Positions 25,463 to 37,799 are shown, counted from the stretch's first letter. The stretch is DNA of 64,000 nt from Styela clava (GCF_964204865.1 NC_135262.1:13702001-13766000), one strand, 5' to 3'. The notes: a model not told the origin generated them from the letters alone. A program made the numbers and translations.

Positions 25463-25530
25463 TATTTACAATGGTATTCGTTGGTCTGTGCACAAATCTG
25501 ATGAATGAAAACGAAGTTAACTTCATCCAG

Positions 25531-25539
25531 TTATATACC
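25531..25539 (-). promoter_or_regulatory. TATA-like element, T-box copy 5
   Basis: Minus-strand GGTATATAA about 70-77 bp upstream of the ATG at 25,462. The palindrome GAAGTTAACTTC sits at 25,513-25,524, and AGATAAC motifs lie upstream. A start of transcription near the palindrome would fit usual TATA spacing; this is inference. Confidence 0.45.
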
Positions 25540-26238
25540 AATTACATCATGACATTATTGTTATTTTATCATCCATGTCTGTATATTGCGTATTGTTATC
25601 TTCATTTTACAATGACTAGCATCTGGTTATCTACATCAGTCGTTTCCTTTTCATCAAGAGAGATTTTCCTTGCCTCATCTCAGCATGCTACTGCAGTACA
25701 ACTACCAATTCTTTGATAAGAGTCCATTACAATTGCTATAACATGCTGAGTCGGTAAATCTTTTTGTTGTGACTATTTTTCTGCGTTGTGATCACAAGGA
25801 ATAATGATATTTAAAATTCTGTCAAGTTTTAAGTTTTTTTTTACAGTTTGGACATGAGAAATTCTGATACGCTTTAAAATATATTTTAGTGGAGAACAAG
25901 GTTATTTGTGCCAAGTGAAGTTAAGTTTATTTTTTTCAACCAGTAAAAAAGTCAGTTTTACAAAAAATACGAAGAAAAAAGATGATCATACATTTCAACT
26001 GGGGAAGGGAAGCCGCGAGGAACCATATAAACTTAACCATATAAACTTAAATATCTTAATGCGGTCAACGAATATTTTATCAAGCCATAATCTTTTTAAT
26101 GCTAACATCAGAAAAATCTGGCTTCAATAAAATTCAATAAAGGGCGGCTGTCTTAAAAGTTGCATGAACTGCATGATGTTGATTTTTTTGCACAAAATTT
26201 CAAAAATCAAAATATTTTAAATTAAAAAAACTTGCGCA

Positions 26239-29200
26239 TGGATCTTGAATGAAAACTTTGCGTTGGCTATATGTACTGTGTTAGAGTGGCCATTTGTGTC
26301 GTTTTGCTAAATCATCGTCACAGCTGTACTTCGATTTTGTTTTGCGAACTCGATACCCTGCAACGTTTCAGTATCTCGTAGTTAGTTATTGAGCCTTCGC
26401 GTCCATTGCTCTCTTGTTATGACGAAGAATATATTAAGATAAAAAATCATTTTTTTATTGTGATGATAACGTATAGATATGCTGAGGAAATTACAGTTTT
26501 AGCATTATTCGCATCACATTTATTTCTTTTCCTTATTGCCTCAAAAATCATATGCATACCAAAATTTGGAAACTACGATGTTTCATTCACCAAACTTGTA
26601 TAAAATTTCTCACGTATTAATTATATCAAATTTTAGATAAGAAAATAAGTTCTTTATAATTGGGAGAAGCCATCTTCCGCATTTAAACTGTTATCGGTTG
26701 TCTTATATCATTTCAGGAGAACAAAAGAATTACTGACTCAGCATGCTATTGCAATTGTTATTTACTGATCAAAGAAACTCTATCTTGAATGAACGGCAAT
26801 GTGAAATGCAGATAATTTTTTTATTGCAACTTTATAATAGAGATAATAATGCGTAATATACAGTCATTAACCTGAAGAATTCGGAAATTGAAATTCGAAA
26901 AATTTTGATAAATAAATTCTTGTCAATAAATTTGAAGCTTGTTACCAAGACAACATTATTTAGAGTCGAGGAGACTCGAGTTTTTTTATTCAAACTGTTA
27001 TCGGTTATCTCATTTCAAAAGAACAAACGAATTAACAACTTAACATGATATTGTGATTGTTTTCTACTAATCAAATAAACTCGTTATTGATTAAACGGAA
27101 ATGACAAATGTAGATAATTTGATTGTCCCTACTAAAAAATAAATTATAATACGTAGTGTGTAACTCGTAAATAAATAAATTAAGATTTCTTCAAAACTAC
27201 TTATCATAAATTTTAGTGATCATCAGAAATTTTATAAGATCTGAACTGTATATACATACATATTGGAAATAGAACGAGAAAAAAAAATTATTCGCCGCGT
27301 GATGTCACTTATATTTCTCTATACATATTCCTGGCAAACTTTCTGAATCAAAGGATTCACTGACTCAGTATGATATTGCTGTTTTTACTTATCAAACAAT
27401 TGTTCCTCCGTATCGGAAATACTTTAGAAAATCTGTCATTTAAAGGCGAAATTGACAGTTTCCAAAAATCCACATAGAAAGGATCCTGATTTTAATGCTG
27501 TTCTGTCATAACTTTGGAATATGTATTGGATTTACGACATTGTGGACGGCTTATACTTTGACGACCTTCAGTGGGTCCTGGAAAATTTTTTATGTATATT
27601 TTGCTTTCAATAATTGATCTAAGTTAGCATGACGCTTTTATTCTTCTGTGATTCATACAAGACAGTTTTGCTGGTGAGTATTTGTGGCACAGATTCAAGT
27701 TGCATAGTTTTGTCTAAAGGTGAAAAACGTTTACAATAAAAAATCATTTTCCTACCTTCTAGCCTGGTGAGCTTTATCTCAAATTGAAAGCTCCAATAAT
27801 CAATTCGGTTATATTAAGAAAAATACGACATATTTTGGTCTTTCTTCCTGCCTTTCGTCTTTAGTGCAAAATTGTAAAATAAAATTAATATTACCTTATC
27901 TTTGGAAAGGGTGGTAACAGTTTTTAGAGCAAAGTTTTCTTTCACTCAATAGTGTTGTTTTCTGGTGCTTGATCTTAAAGTCCACTATCCCTGAGATTCC
28001 CATTAATTTTGAGTTTTAATTAACAACATATAAAACTTTCCCTCGCCTACTAATCTGAATAACGAACACGTAGTATATCTATCGGTTGATCATTTATTTT
28101 ACAAAAGTTTCAAATAAAAGGAACTATATTGGAAGTTAAATGGATCTTGAATGAAAACTTTGCGTTGGCTATATGTACTGTGTTAGAGTGGCCATTTGTG
28201 TCGTTTTGCTAAATCATCGTCACAGCTGTACTTCGATTTTGTTTTGCGAACTCGATACCCTGCAACGTTTCAGTATCTCGTAGTTAGTTATTGAGCCTTC
28301 GCGTCCATTGCTCTCTTGTTATGACGAAGAATATATTAAGATAAAAAATTAAGATCAAAAATCATTTTTTTATTGTGATGATAACGTATAGATATGCTGA
28401 GGAAATTACAGTTTTAGCATTATTCGCATCACATTTATTTCTTTTCCTTATTGCCTCAAAAATTATATGCATATCAAAATTTGGAAACTACGATGTTTCA
28501 TTCACCAAACTTGTATAAAATTTCTCACGTATTAATTTTATCAAATTTTAGATAAGAAAATAAGTTCTTTATAATTGGGAGAAGCCATCTTCCGCATTTA
28601 AACTGTTATCGGTTGTCTTATATCATTTCAGGAGAACAAAAGAATTACTGACTCAGCATGCTATTGCAATTGTTATTTACTGATCAAAAAAACTCTATCT
28701 TGAATGAACGGCAATGTGAAATGCAGATAATTTTTTTATTGCAACTTTATAATAGAGATAATAATGCGTAATATACAGTCATTAGCCTGAAGAATTCGGA
28801 AATTGAAATTCGAAAAATTTTGATAAATAAATTCTTGTCAATAAATTTGAAGCTTGTTACCAAGACAACATTATTTAGAGTCGAGGAGACTCGAGTTTTT
28901 TTATTCAAACTGTTATCGGTTATCTCATTTCAAAAGAACAAACGAATTAACAACTTAACATGATATTGTGATTGTTTTCTACTAATCAAAGAAACTCGTT
29001 ATTGATTAAACGGAAATGACAAATGTAGATAATTTGATTGTCCCTACTAAAAAATAAATTATAATACGTAGTGTGTAACTCGTAAATAAATAAATTAAGA
29101 TTTCTTCAAAACTACTTATCATAAATTTTAGTGATCATCAGAAATTTTATAAGATCTGAACTGTATATACATACATATTGGAAATAGAACGAGAAAAAAA

Positions 29201-30055
29201 AATTATTCGCCGCGTGATGTCACTTATATTTCTCTATACATATTCCTGGCAAACTTTCTGAATCAAAGGATTCACTGACTCAGTATGATATTGCTGTTTT
29301 TACTTATCAAACAATTGTTCCTCCGTATCGGAAATACTTTAGAAAATCTGTCTTTTAAAGGCGAAATTGACAGTTTCCAAAAATCCACATAGAAAGGATC
29401 CTGATTTTAATGCTGTTCTGTCATAACTTTGGAATATGTATTGGATTTACGACATTGTGGACGGCTTATACTTTGACGACCTTCAGTGGGTCCTGGAAAA
29501 TTTTTTATGTATATTTTGCTTTCAATAATTGATCTAAGTTAGCATGACGCTTTTATTCTTCTGTGATTCATACAAGACAGTTTTGCTGGTGAGTATTTGT
29601 GGCACAGATTCAAGTTGCATAGTTTTGTCTAAAGGTGAAAAACGTTTACAATAAAAAATCATTTTCCTACCTTCTAGCCTGGTGAGCTTTATCTCAAATT
29701 GAAAGCTCCAATAATCAATTCGGTTATATTAAGAAAAATACGACATATTTTGGTCTTTCTTCCTGCCTTTCGTCTTTAGTGCAAAATTGTAAAATAAAAT
29801 TAATATTACCTCATCTTTGGAAAGGGTGGTAACAGTTTTTAGAGCAAAGTTTTCTTTCACTCAATAGTGTTGTTTTCTGGTGCTTGATCTTAAAGTCCAC
29901 TATCCCTGAGATTCCCATTAATTTTGAGTTTTAATTAACAACATATAAAACTTTCACTCGCCTACTAATCTGAATAACGAACACGTAGTATATCTATCGG
30001 TTGATCATTTATTTTACAAAAGTTTCAAATAAAAGGAACTATATTGGAAGTTAAA
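26239..30055. repeat. 1.9-kb internal tandem duplication, unit 6
   Basis: 26,239-28,140 (1,902 bp) is followed by its copy 28,141-30,055 (1,915 bp) with the same TTAAA/TGGATC joint as unit 5. The first copy lacks 14 bp at about 26,446 (TTAAGATCAAAAAT region) and has gained a base elsewhere. The joint is inherited, not independent. Confidence 0.92.
30008..30013 (-). terminator. Polyadenylation signal, T-box copy 6
   Basis: Minus-strand AATAAA about 65 nt after the stop codon. Confidence 0.65.
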
Positions 30056-30078
30056 GTATAGTATTTGTAAAATAAAAC

Positions 30079-31585
30079 TCATGATTCAATTCCAAACAGA
30101 AATTTCGAAACATCATCATTATCTAAAAATTCAGCTGGAGATGCTGAAACATATCCCGGATCGTCATAATATACAATATTGTCATTACACAATTCATTTA
30201 ACAAGTTGTCTTTCCACAAAGTCTCGGTGTGGTCGACTCTTTCCAAACTTTGTGGAGATTGTGTTTCGTTAATTGTTGCATAATCGCCAGAGTAAAATGT
30301 TTGATGATCAGAATCCTGCGACGCAATTGAGTTGGGAGAATTGAAATACATTTGTAAAGGCTGGTGAGTTGGAGTATTGTTTTTGTAGATATTGAGTGGG
30401 CAATGTTCTTGAGACCGAAAACAGAAATCTGTATTGTCCAGTGCGGAAGATGAATTATCATGAATATTGTAGCTACGTTCCAATTCTTGTTGTTGATCCC
30501 ATTTGCATACTTTCTTTGTTTCTAAAACGTTATGGAAATATTCATCCTCATTTGAGCACGTTCTTTTGTTTTTCCTTTTTCCATCAGCACGGAATCCTTT
30601 AGCATATGGATTGTTTTTTATTTTAAGTTGAGAAAGTTCGGAATTTTGATAAGCTGTTACAGTGATGAAAGTTGTTTGTGGAAATTCAAATGTTTGAATA
30701 TTATGTTGATTGTTTGATCTTGAGAGGTGAACACGAATTTGATACCGATGCATTGAATGGAGAACAATCTGAAATAATAATGCAAATACGTTATGAAAGA
30801 CGGTGCAGAATATTTACTACACTTTTTTATACATTGAGATATTAGTGAATAAAACCAAAATTATTATTTACTCACTGTATCTTGGGAACGATTTGCAGTA
30901 GTATTTGTAAGCTTGACTTTATGAAATGATACAATTTCTTCCATCAATTTTTGTCCAGTAACTTCGGAAATTGGATGGACGTAGTGGTTTTGTATATGAG
31001 GAATTTCTCCTTTTCCACCGACAATCCATTGCCCACTCTAATGAAATAAAGTGTTCCATCATAATATATTATATTAAATATAAATTACTATAAATTTATT
31101 TAGGAGGATTTTTTATATATTACAAACCTGAAACCTATATCGGTTCGAATCGGTCTGGACGATGTCAAGAATCACGTTGTAAAGCGCATTCGGATCCAAT
31201 CCTGAAAACTTCACTCGATAGCCTGGAAATATTCTCCTGCAAAAAATAATATATATACTTAAAAAAATGCAAAACAGAAATATATTAAAAACAAATCTGA
31301 AAATAATAACAACTGTTTTTACCTTCCTTTCTTTGTCAATACCATTTCAGTCCCAACATCAGAAAACTTTTGCCAAAGTTCTTCGTCGCACAGACGAGCA
31401 TTCATGTTGGTTATTAAATTAGGTTGGTTTGTTGCTTGGAATTGCAACATATTATTATCGGGGTGAATTACTGAAGTGGTGGCTTCCAATGTCGATTCAG
31501 GTTGCTCTGTATAGTTAGAACCATAGCCCCACGAAGTAAGATCTTGCACCCATTGATTTTGATGATTTTGTTGGAAGCGAAACAT
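30079..31585 (-). CDS. T-box transcription factor, copy 6 (intact)
   Basis: Exons 31,323-31,585, 31,128-31,236, 30,876-31,037 and 30,079-30,768 line up with copy 5 at a constant offset of 6,123 bp with no indel, and encode 407 residues. The only protein difference from copy 5 that I noticed is Phe to Ser in the NSSFALDN segment of the C-terminal region; an exon 2 difference is silent. The near identity shows very recent duplication or ongoing conversion with copy 5. The splice acceptor before exon 4 has one base changed in its pyrimidine tract but keeps CAG. Confidence 0.92.
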
Positions 31586-31653
31586 TATTTACAATGGTAT
31601 TCGTTGGTCTGTGCACAAATCTGATGAATGAAAACGAAGTTAACTTCATCCAG

Positions 31654-31662
31654 TTATATACC
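31654..31662 (-). promoter_or_regulatory. TATA-like element, T-box copy 6
   Basis: Minus-strand GGTATATAA at the same place as in copy 5. Confidence 0.45.
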
Positions 31663-32361
31663 AATTACATCATGACATTATTGTTATTTTATCATCCATG
31701 TCTGTATATTGCGTATTGTTATCTTCATTTTACAATGACTAGCATCTGGTTATCTACATCAGTCGTTTCCTTTTCATCAAGGGAGATTTTCCTTGCCTCA
31801 TCTCAGCATGCTACTGCAGTACAACTACCAATTCTTTGATAAGAGTCCATTACAATTGCTATAACATGCTGAGTCGGTAAATCTTTTTGTTGTGACTATT
31901 TTTCTGCGTTGTGATCACAAGGAATAATGATATTTAAAATTCTGTCAAGTTTTAAGTTTTTTTTTACAGTTTGGACATGAGAAATTCTGATACGCTTTAA
32001 AATATATTTTAGTGGAGAACAAGGTTATTTGTGCCAAGTGAAGTTAAGTTTATTTTTTTCAACCAGTAAAAAAGTCAGTTTTACAAAAAATACGAAGAAA
32101 AAAGATGATCATACATTTCAACTGGGGAAGGGAAGCCGCGAGGAACCATATAAACTTAACCATATAAACTTAAATATCTTAATGCGGTCAACGAATATTT
32201 TATCAAGCCATAATCTTTTTAATGCTAACATCAGAAAAATCTGGCTTCAATAAAATTCAATAAAGGGCGGCTGTCTTAAAAGTTGCATGAACTGCATGAT
32301 GTTGATTTTTTTGCACAAAATTTCAAAAATCAAAATATTTTAAATTAAAAAAACTTGCGCA

Positions 32362-35300
32362 TGGATCTTGAATGAAAACTTTGCGTTGGCTATATGTACT
32401 GTGTTAGAGTGGCCATTTGTGTCGTTTTGCTAAATCATCGTCACAGCTGTACTTCGATTTTGTTTTGCGAACTCGATACCCTGCAACGTTTCAGTATCTC
32501 GTAGTTAGTTATTGAGCCTTCGCGTCCATTGCTCTCTTGTTATGACGAAGAATATATTAAGATAAAAAATTAAGATCAAAAATCATTTTTTTATTGTGAT
32601 GATAACGTATAGATATGCTGAGGAAATTACAGTTTTAGCATTATTCGCATCACATTTATTTCTTTTCCTTATTGCCTCAAAAATCATATGCATACCAAAA
32701 TTTGGAAACTACGATGTTTCATTCACCAAACTTGTATAAAATTTCTCACGTATTTATTATATCAAATTTTAGATAAGAAAATAAGTTCTTTATAATTGGG
32801 AGAAGCCATCTTCCGCATTTAAACTGTTATCGGTTGTCTTATATCATTTCAGGAGAACAAAAGAATTACTGACTCAGCATGCTATTGCAATTGTTATTTA
32901 CTGATCAAAGAAACTCTATCTTGAATGAACGGCAATGTGAAATGCAGATAATTTTTTTATTGCAACTTTATAATAGAGATAATAATGCGTAATATACAGT
33001 CATTAACCTGAAGAATTCGGAAATTGAAATTCGAAAAATTTTGATAAATAAATTCTTGTCAATAAATTTGAAGCTTGTTACCAAGACAACATTATTTAGA
33101 GTCGAGGAGACTCGAGTTTTTTATTCAAACTGTTATCGGTTATCTCATTTCAAAAGAACAAACGAATTAACAACTTAACATGATATTGTGATTGTTTTCT
33201 ACTAATCAAAGAAACTCGTTATTGATTAAACGGAAATGACAAATGTAGATAATTTGATTGTCCCTACTAAAAAATAAATTATAATACGTAGTGTGTAACT
33301 CGTAAATAAATAAATTAAGATTTCTTCAAAACTACTTATCATAAATTTTAGTGATCATCATAAATTTTATAAGATCTGAACTGTATATACATACATATTG
33401 GAAATAGAACGAGAAAAAAAAATTATTCGCCGCGTGATGTCACTTATATTTCTCTATACATATTCCTGGCAAACTTTCTGAATCAAAGGATTCACTGACT
33501 CAGTATGATATTGCTGTTTTTACTTATCAAACAATTGTTCCTCCGTATCGGAAATACTTTAGAAAATCTGTCATTTAAAGGCGAAATTGACAGTTTCCAA
33601 AAATCCACATAGAAAGGATCCTGATTTTAATGCTGTTCTGTCATAACTTTGGAATATGTATTGGATTTACGACATTGTGGACGGCTTATACTTTGACGAC
33701 CTTCAGTGGGTCCTGGAAAATTTTTTATGTATATTTTGCTTTCAATAATTGATCTAAGTTAGCATGACGCTTTTATTCTTCTGTGATTCATACAAGACAG
33801 TTTTGCTGGTGAGTATTTGTGGCACAGATTCAAGTTGCATAGTTTTGTCTAAAGGTGAAAAACGTTTACAATAAAAAATCATTTTCCTACCTTCTAGCCT
33901 GGTGAGCTTTATCTCAAATTGAAAGCTCCAATAATCAATTCGGTTATATTAAGAAAAATACGACATATTTTGGTCTTTCTTCCTGCCTTTCGTCTTTAGT
34001 GCAAAATTGTAAAATAAAATTAATATTACCTCATCTTTGGAAAGGGTGGTAACAGTTTTTAGAGCAAAGTTTTCTTTCACTCAATAGTGTTGTTTTCTGG
34101 TGCTTGATCTTAAAGTCCACTATCCCTGAGATTCCCATTAATTTTGAGTTTTAATTAACAACATATAAAACTTTCACTCGCCTACTAATCTGAATAACGA
34201 ACACGTAGTATATCTATCGGTTGATCATTTATTTTACAAAAGTTTCAAATAAAAGGAACTATATTGGAAGTTAAATGGATCTTGAATGAAAACTTTGCGT
34301 TGGCTATATGTACTGTGTTAGAGTGGCCATTTGTGTCGTTTTGCTAAATCATCGTCACAGCTGTACTTCGATTTTGTTTTGCGAACTCGATACCCTGCAA
34401 CGTTTCAGTATCTCGTAGTTAGTTATTGAGCCTTCGCGTCCATTGCTCTCTTGTTATGACGAAGAATATATTAAGATAAAAAATTAAGATCAAAAATCAT
34501 TTTTTTATTGTGATGATAACGTATAGATATGCTGAGGAAATTACAGTTTTAGCATTATTCGCATCACATTTATTTCTTTTCCTTATTGCCTCAAAAATCA
34601 TATGCATACCAAAATTTGGAAACTACGATGTTTCATTCACCAAACTTGTATAAAATTTCTCACGTATTAATTATATCAAATTTTAGATAAGAAAATAAGT
34701 TCTTTATAATTGGGAGAAGCCATCTTCCGCATTTAAACTGTTATCGGTTGTCTTATATCATTTCAGGAGAACAAAAGAATTACTGACTCAGCATGCTATT
34801 GCAATTGTTATTTACTGATCAAAGAAACTCTATCTTGAATGAACGGCAATGTGAAATGCAGATAATTTTTTTATTGCAACTTTATAATAGAGATAATAAT
34901 GCGTAATATACAGTCATTAACCTGAAGAATTCGGAAATTGAAATTCGAAAAATTTTGATAAATAAATTCTTGTCAATAAATTTGAAGCTTGTTACCAAGA
35001 CAACATTATTTAGAGTCGAGGAGACTCGAGTTTTTTTATTCAAACTGTTATCGGTTATCTCATTTCAAAAGAACAAACGAATTAACAACTTAACATGATA
35101 TTGTGATTGTTTTCTACTAATCAAAGAAACTCGTTATTGATTAAACGGAAATGACAAATGTAGATAATTTGATTGTCCCTACTAAAAAATAAATTATAAT
35201 ACGTAGTGTGTAACTCGTAAATAAATAAATTAAGATTTCTTCAAAACTACTTATCATAAATTTTAGTGATCATCATAAATTTTATAAGATCTGAACTGTA

Positions 35301-36190
35301 TATACATACATATTGGAAATAGAACGAGAAAAAAAAATTATTCGCCGCGTGATGTCACTTATATTTCTCTATACATATTCCTGGCAAACTTTCTGAATCA
35401 AAGGATTCACTGACTCAGTATGATATTGCTGTTTTTACTTATCAAACAATTGTTCCTCCGTATCGGAAATACTTTAGAAAATCTGTCATTTAAAGGCGAA
35501 ATTGACAGTTTCCAAAAATCCACATAGAAAGGATCCTGATTTTAATGCTGTTCTGTCATAACTTTGGAATATGTATTGGATTTACGACATTGTGGACGGC
35601 TTATACTTTGACGACCTTCAGTGGGTCCTGGAAAATTTTTTATGTATATTTTGCTTTCAATAATTGATCTAAGTTAGCATGACGCTTTTATTCTTCTGTG
35701 ATTCATACAAGACAGTTTTGCTGGTGAGTATTTGTGGCACAGATTCAAGTTGCATAGTTTTGTCTAAAGGTGAAAAACGTTTACAATAAAAAATCATTTT
35801 CCTACCTTCTAGCCTGGTGAGCTTTATCTCAAATTGAAAGCTCCAATAATCAATTCGGTTATATTAAGAAAAATACGACATATTTTGGTCTTTCTTCCTG
35901 CCTTTCGTCTTTAGTGCAAAATTGTAAAATAAAATTAATATTACCTCATCTTTGGAAAGGGTGGTAACAGTTTTTAGAGCAAAGTTTTCTTTCACTCAAT
36001 AGTGTTGTTTTCTGGTGCTTGATCTTAAAGTCCACTATCCCTGAGATTCCCATTAATTTTGAGTTTTAATTAACAACATATAAAACTTTCACTCGCCTAC
36101 TAATCTGAATAACGAACACGTAGTATATATATCGGTTGATCATTTATTTTACAAAAGTTTCAAATAAAAGGAACTATATTGGAAGTTAAA
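32362..36190. repeat. 1.9-kb internal tandem duplication, unit 7
   Basis: 32,362-34,275 is repeated as 34,276-36,190 with the same joint as units 5 and 6. After the second copy the sequence reads TTAAATTATAG, as in units 1-3, rather than TTAAAGTATAG as in units 4-6. This places an exchange point near the end of the gene. Confidence 0.92.
36143..36148 (-). terminator. Polyadenylation signal, T-box copy 7
   Basis: Minus-strand AATAAA about 66 nt after the stop codon. Confidence 0.55.
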
Positions 36191-36213
36191 TTATAGTATT
36201 TGTAAAATCAAAC

Positions 36214-37268
36214 TCATGATTCAATTCCAAACAGAAATTTCGAAACATCATCATTATCTAAAAATTCAGCTGGAGATGCTGAAACATATCCCGGATCGTC
36301 ATAATATACAATATTGTCATTACACAATTCATCTAACAAGTTGTCTTTCCACAAAGTCTCGGTGTGGTCGACTCTTTCCAAACTTTGTGGAGATTGTGTT
36401 TCGTTAATTGTTGCAGAATCGCCAGAGTAAAGTGTTTGATGATCAGATTCCTGCGACGCAATTGAGTTGGGAGAATTGAAATACATTTGTAAAGGCTGGT
36501 GAGTTGGAGTATTGTTTTTGTAGATATTGAGTGGGCAATGTTCTTGAGACCGAAAACAGAAATCTGTATTGTTCAGTGCGAAAGATGAACTATCATGAAT
36601 ATTGTAGCTACGTTCCAATTCTTGTTGTTGATCCCATTTGCATACTTTCTTTGTTTCTAAAACGTTATGGAAATATTCATCCTCATTTGAGCACGTTCTT
36701 TTGTTTTTCCTTTTTCCATCAGCACGGAATCCTTTAGGATCCTCCGGATTGTTTTTTATTTTAAGTTGAGAAAGTTCGGAATTTTGATAAGCTGTTACAG
36801 TGATGAAAGTTGTTTGTGGAAATTCAAATGTTTGAATATTATGTTGATTGTCTGTTCTTGAGAGGTGAACACGAATTTGATACCGATGCATTGAATGGAG
36901 AACAATCTGAAAAAATAATGCAAATACGTTATGAAAGACGGTGCAGAATATTTACTACACTTTTTTATACATTGAGATATTAGTGAATAAAACCAAAATT
37001 ATTATTTACTCACTGTATCTTGGGGACGATTTGCAGTAGTATTTGTAAGCTTGACTTTATGAAATGATACAATTTCTTCCATCAATTTTTGTCCAGTAAC
37101 TTCGGAAATTGGATGGACGTAGTGGTTTTGTATATGAGGAATTTCTCCTTTTCCACCGACAATCCATTGCCCACTCTAATGAAATAAAGTGTTCCATCAT
37201 AATATATTATATTAAATATAAATTACTATAAATTTATTTAGGAGAATTTTTTATATATCACAAACCTG
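36214..37268 (-). pseudogene. T-box transcription factor copy 7, lacking exons 1-2
   Basis: Exons 4 (36,214-36,906) and 3 (37,014-37,175) are open and keep their splice sites. Only the last few bases of exon 2, near 37,265-37,272, survive before the sequence jumps to a piece of unit spacer. The promoter, start codon and first third of the T-box are absent. Exon 4 carries NPEDPKGFR where the others have NPYAKGFR, adding one codon through a GGATCCTCC-type change. Exon 3 has Ser to Pro in NRSQDT. It shares TLYSG and GDSATI with copy 1. Without an alternative upstream exon it cannot make a T-box protein; splicing onto a distant first exon is possible but unsupported. Confidence 0.85.
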
Positions 37269-37658
37269 AAACAAACCTGGTAAAATAAAATGATTGATAA
37301 TAATAATGATTGATAAATAAATCCACTCGAACGCACTTGTCTTGTTACTTGTTACCAAGACAGCATTATTTAGAGTCGAGGAAACTTGATTTTTTTTTTA
37401 TTCAAACTGGTATTGGTTATCCCATTTCAAAAGAACAAACGAATTACCGACTCAACATGATATTGCAATTGTTTTCTACTAATCAAAGAAACTCGTTATT
37501 GATTAAACGGATATGACAAATGTAGATAATTTGATTATCCCTACTGAAAAATAAAAATTATAATACGTAGTGTGTAACTCGTAAATAAATAAATTAAGAT
37601 TTCTTCAAATCTACTTATCATAAATTTTAGTGATCATCTTAAATTTTATAAGATCTGA
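37269..37658. repeat. Spacer fragment of the array fused to truncated unit 7
   Basis: From about 37,310 the sequence follows the unit spacer (landmarks TTGTTACCAAGACA, AGAGTCGAGGA, TTTCAAAAGAACAAAC, GTAGATAATTTGATTATCC) up to AAGATCTGAA at 37,658, where similarity stops. It marks the right edge of the array. A short ATGATTGATAATAATA duplication lies at the joint. Confidence 0.8.
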
Positions 37659-37768
37659 AGTCCCCACTGCTTCTAAGAAAAATCTGCTGTAGCCGCCACT
37701 TTGATTCACGGGAGCCAAAGAACAACACACCACATGCGGCTCAGGAACCGCAGGTTGCCGACCGCTTG
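37659..37768 (-). mobile_element. hAT terminus fragment
   Basis: On the minus strand the sequence from 37,768 reads CAAGCGGTCGGCAACCTGCG and then GAGCCGCATGTGG, a classic hAT end. I do not find a matching second end or target-site duplication, so it is a truncated copy, and its left limit is uncertain. Confidence 0.5.
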
Positions 37769-37799
37769 TCTATGAGGAATAAAATGTTCGCCAATCTGA

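Larger units (their letters stand above)
2918..37658 (-). repeat. Tandem array of seven T-box gene units
   Basis: The same block recurs seven times in direct orientation. The landmark TAATGCGGTCA, just upstream of each unit boundary, lies at 2,933, 7,138, 11,480, 15,698, 19,921, 26,058 and 32,180. The spacings are therefore 4,205, 4,342, 4,218, 4,223, 6,137 and 6,122 bp. The 4,342-bp unit holds a 167-bp hAT insertion plus its duplication. The ~6.1-kb units hold an extra 1.9-kb internal duplication. Each unit contains a minus-strand T-box gene (or remnant), its upstream region and ~2 kb of spacer. The array ends with a truncated unit: after ~37,268 the sequence jumps to a fragment of unit spacer (about 37,310-37,658) and then to unrelated sequence. 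Confidence 0.95.

Noticed and set aside
25906-26130. Plus-strand 74-codon frame (MCQVKLSLFF...) near each unit boundary
   Set aside because: Varies by indels between units (for example units 1-3) and has no domain or codon signature.
36216-36407. Plus-strand 63-codon frame ([16 protein letters not shown]...) antisense to T-box exon 4, repeated in every unit
   Set aside because: It is the antisense shadow of the conserved exon 4 and repeats only because the units do; there is no independent evidence of translation.
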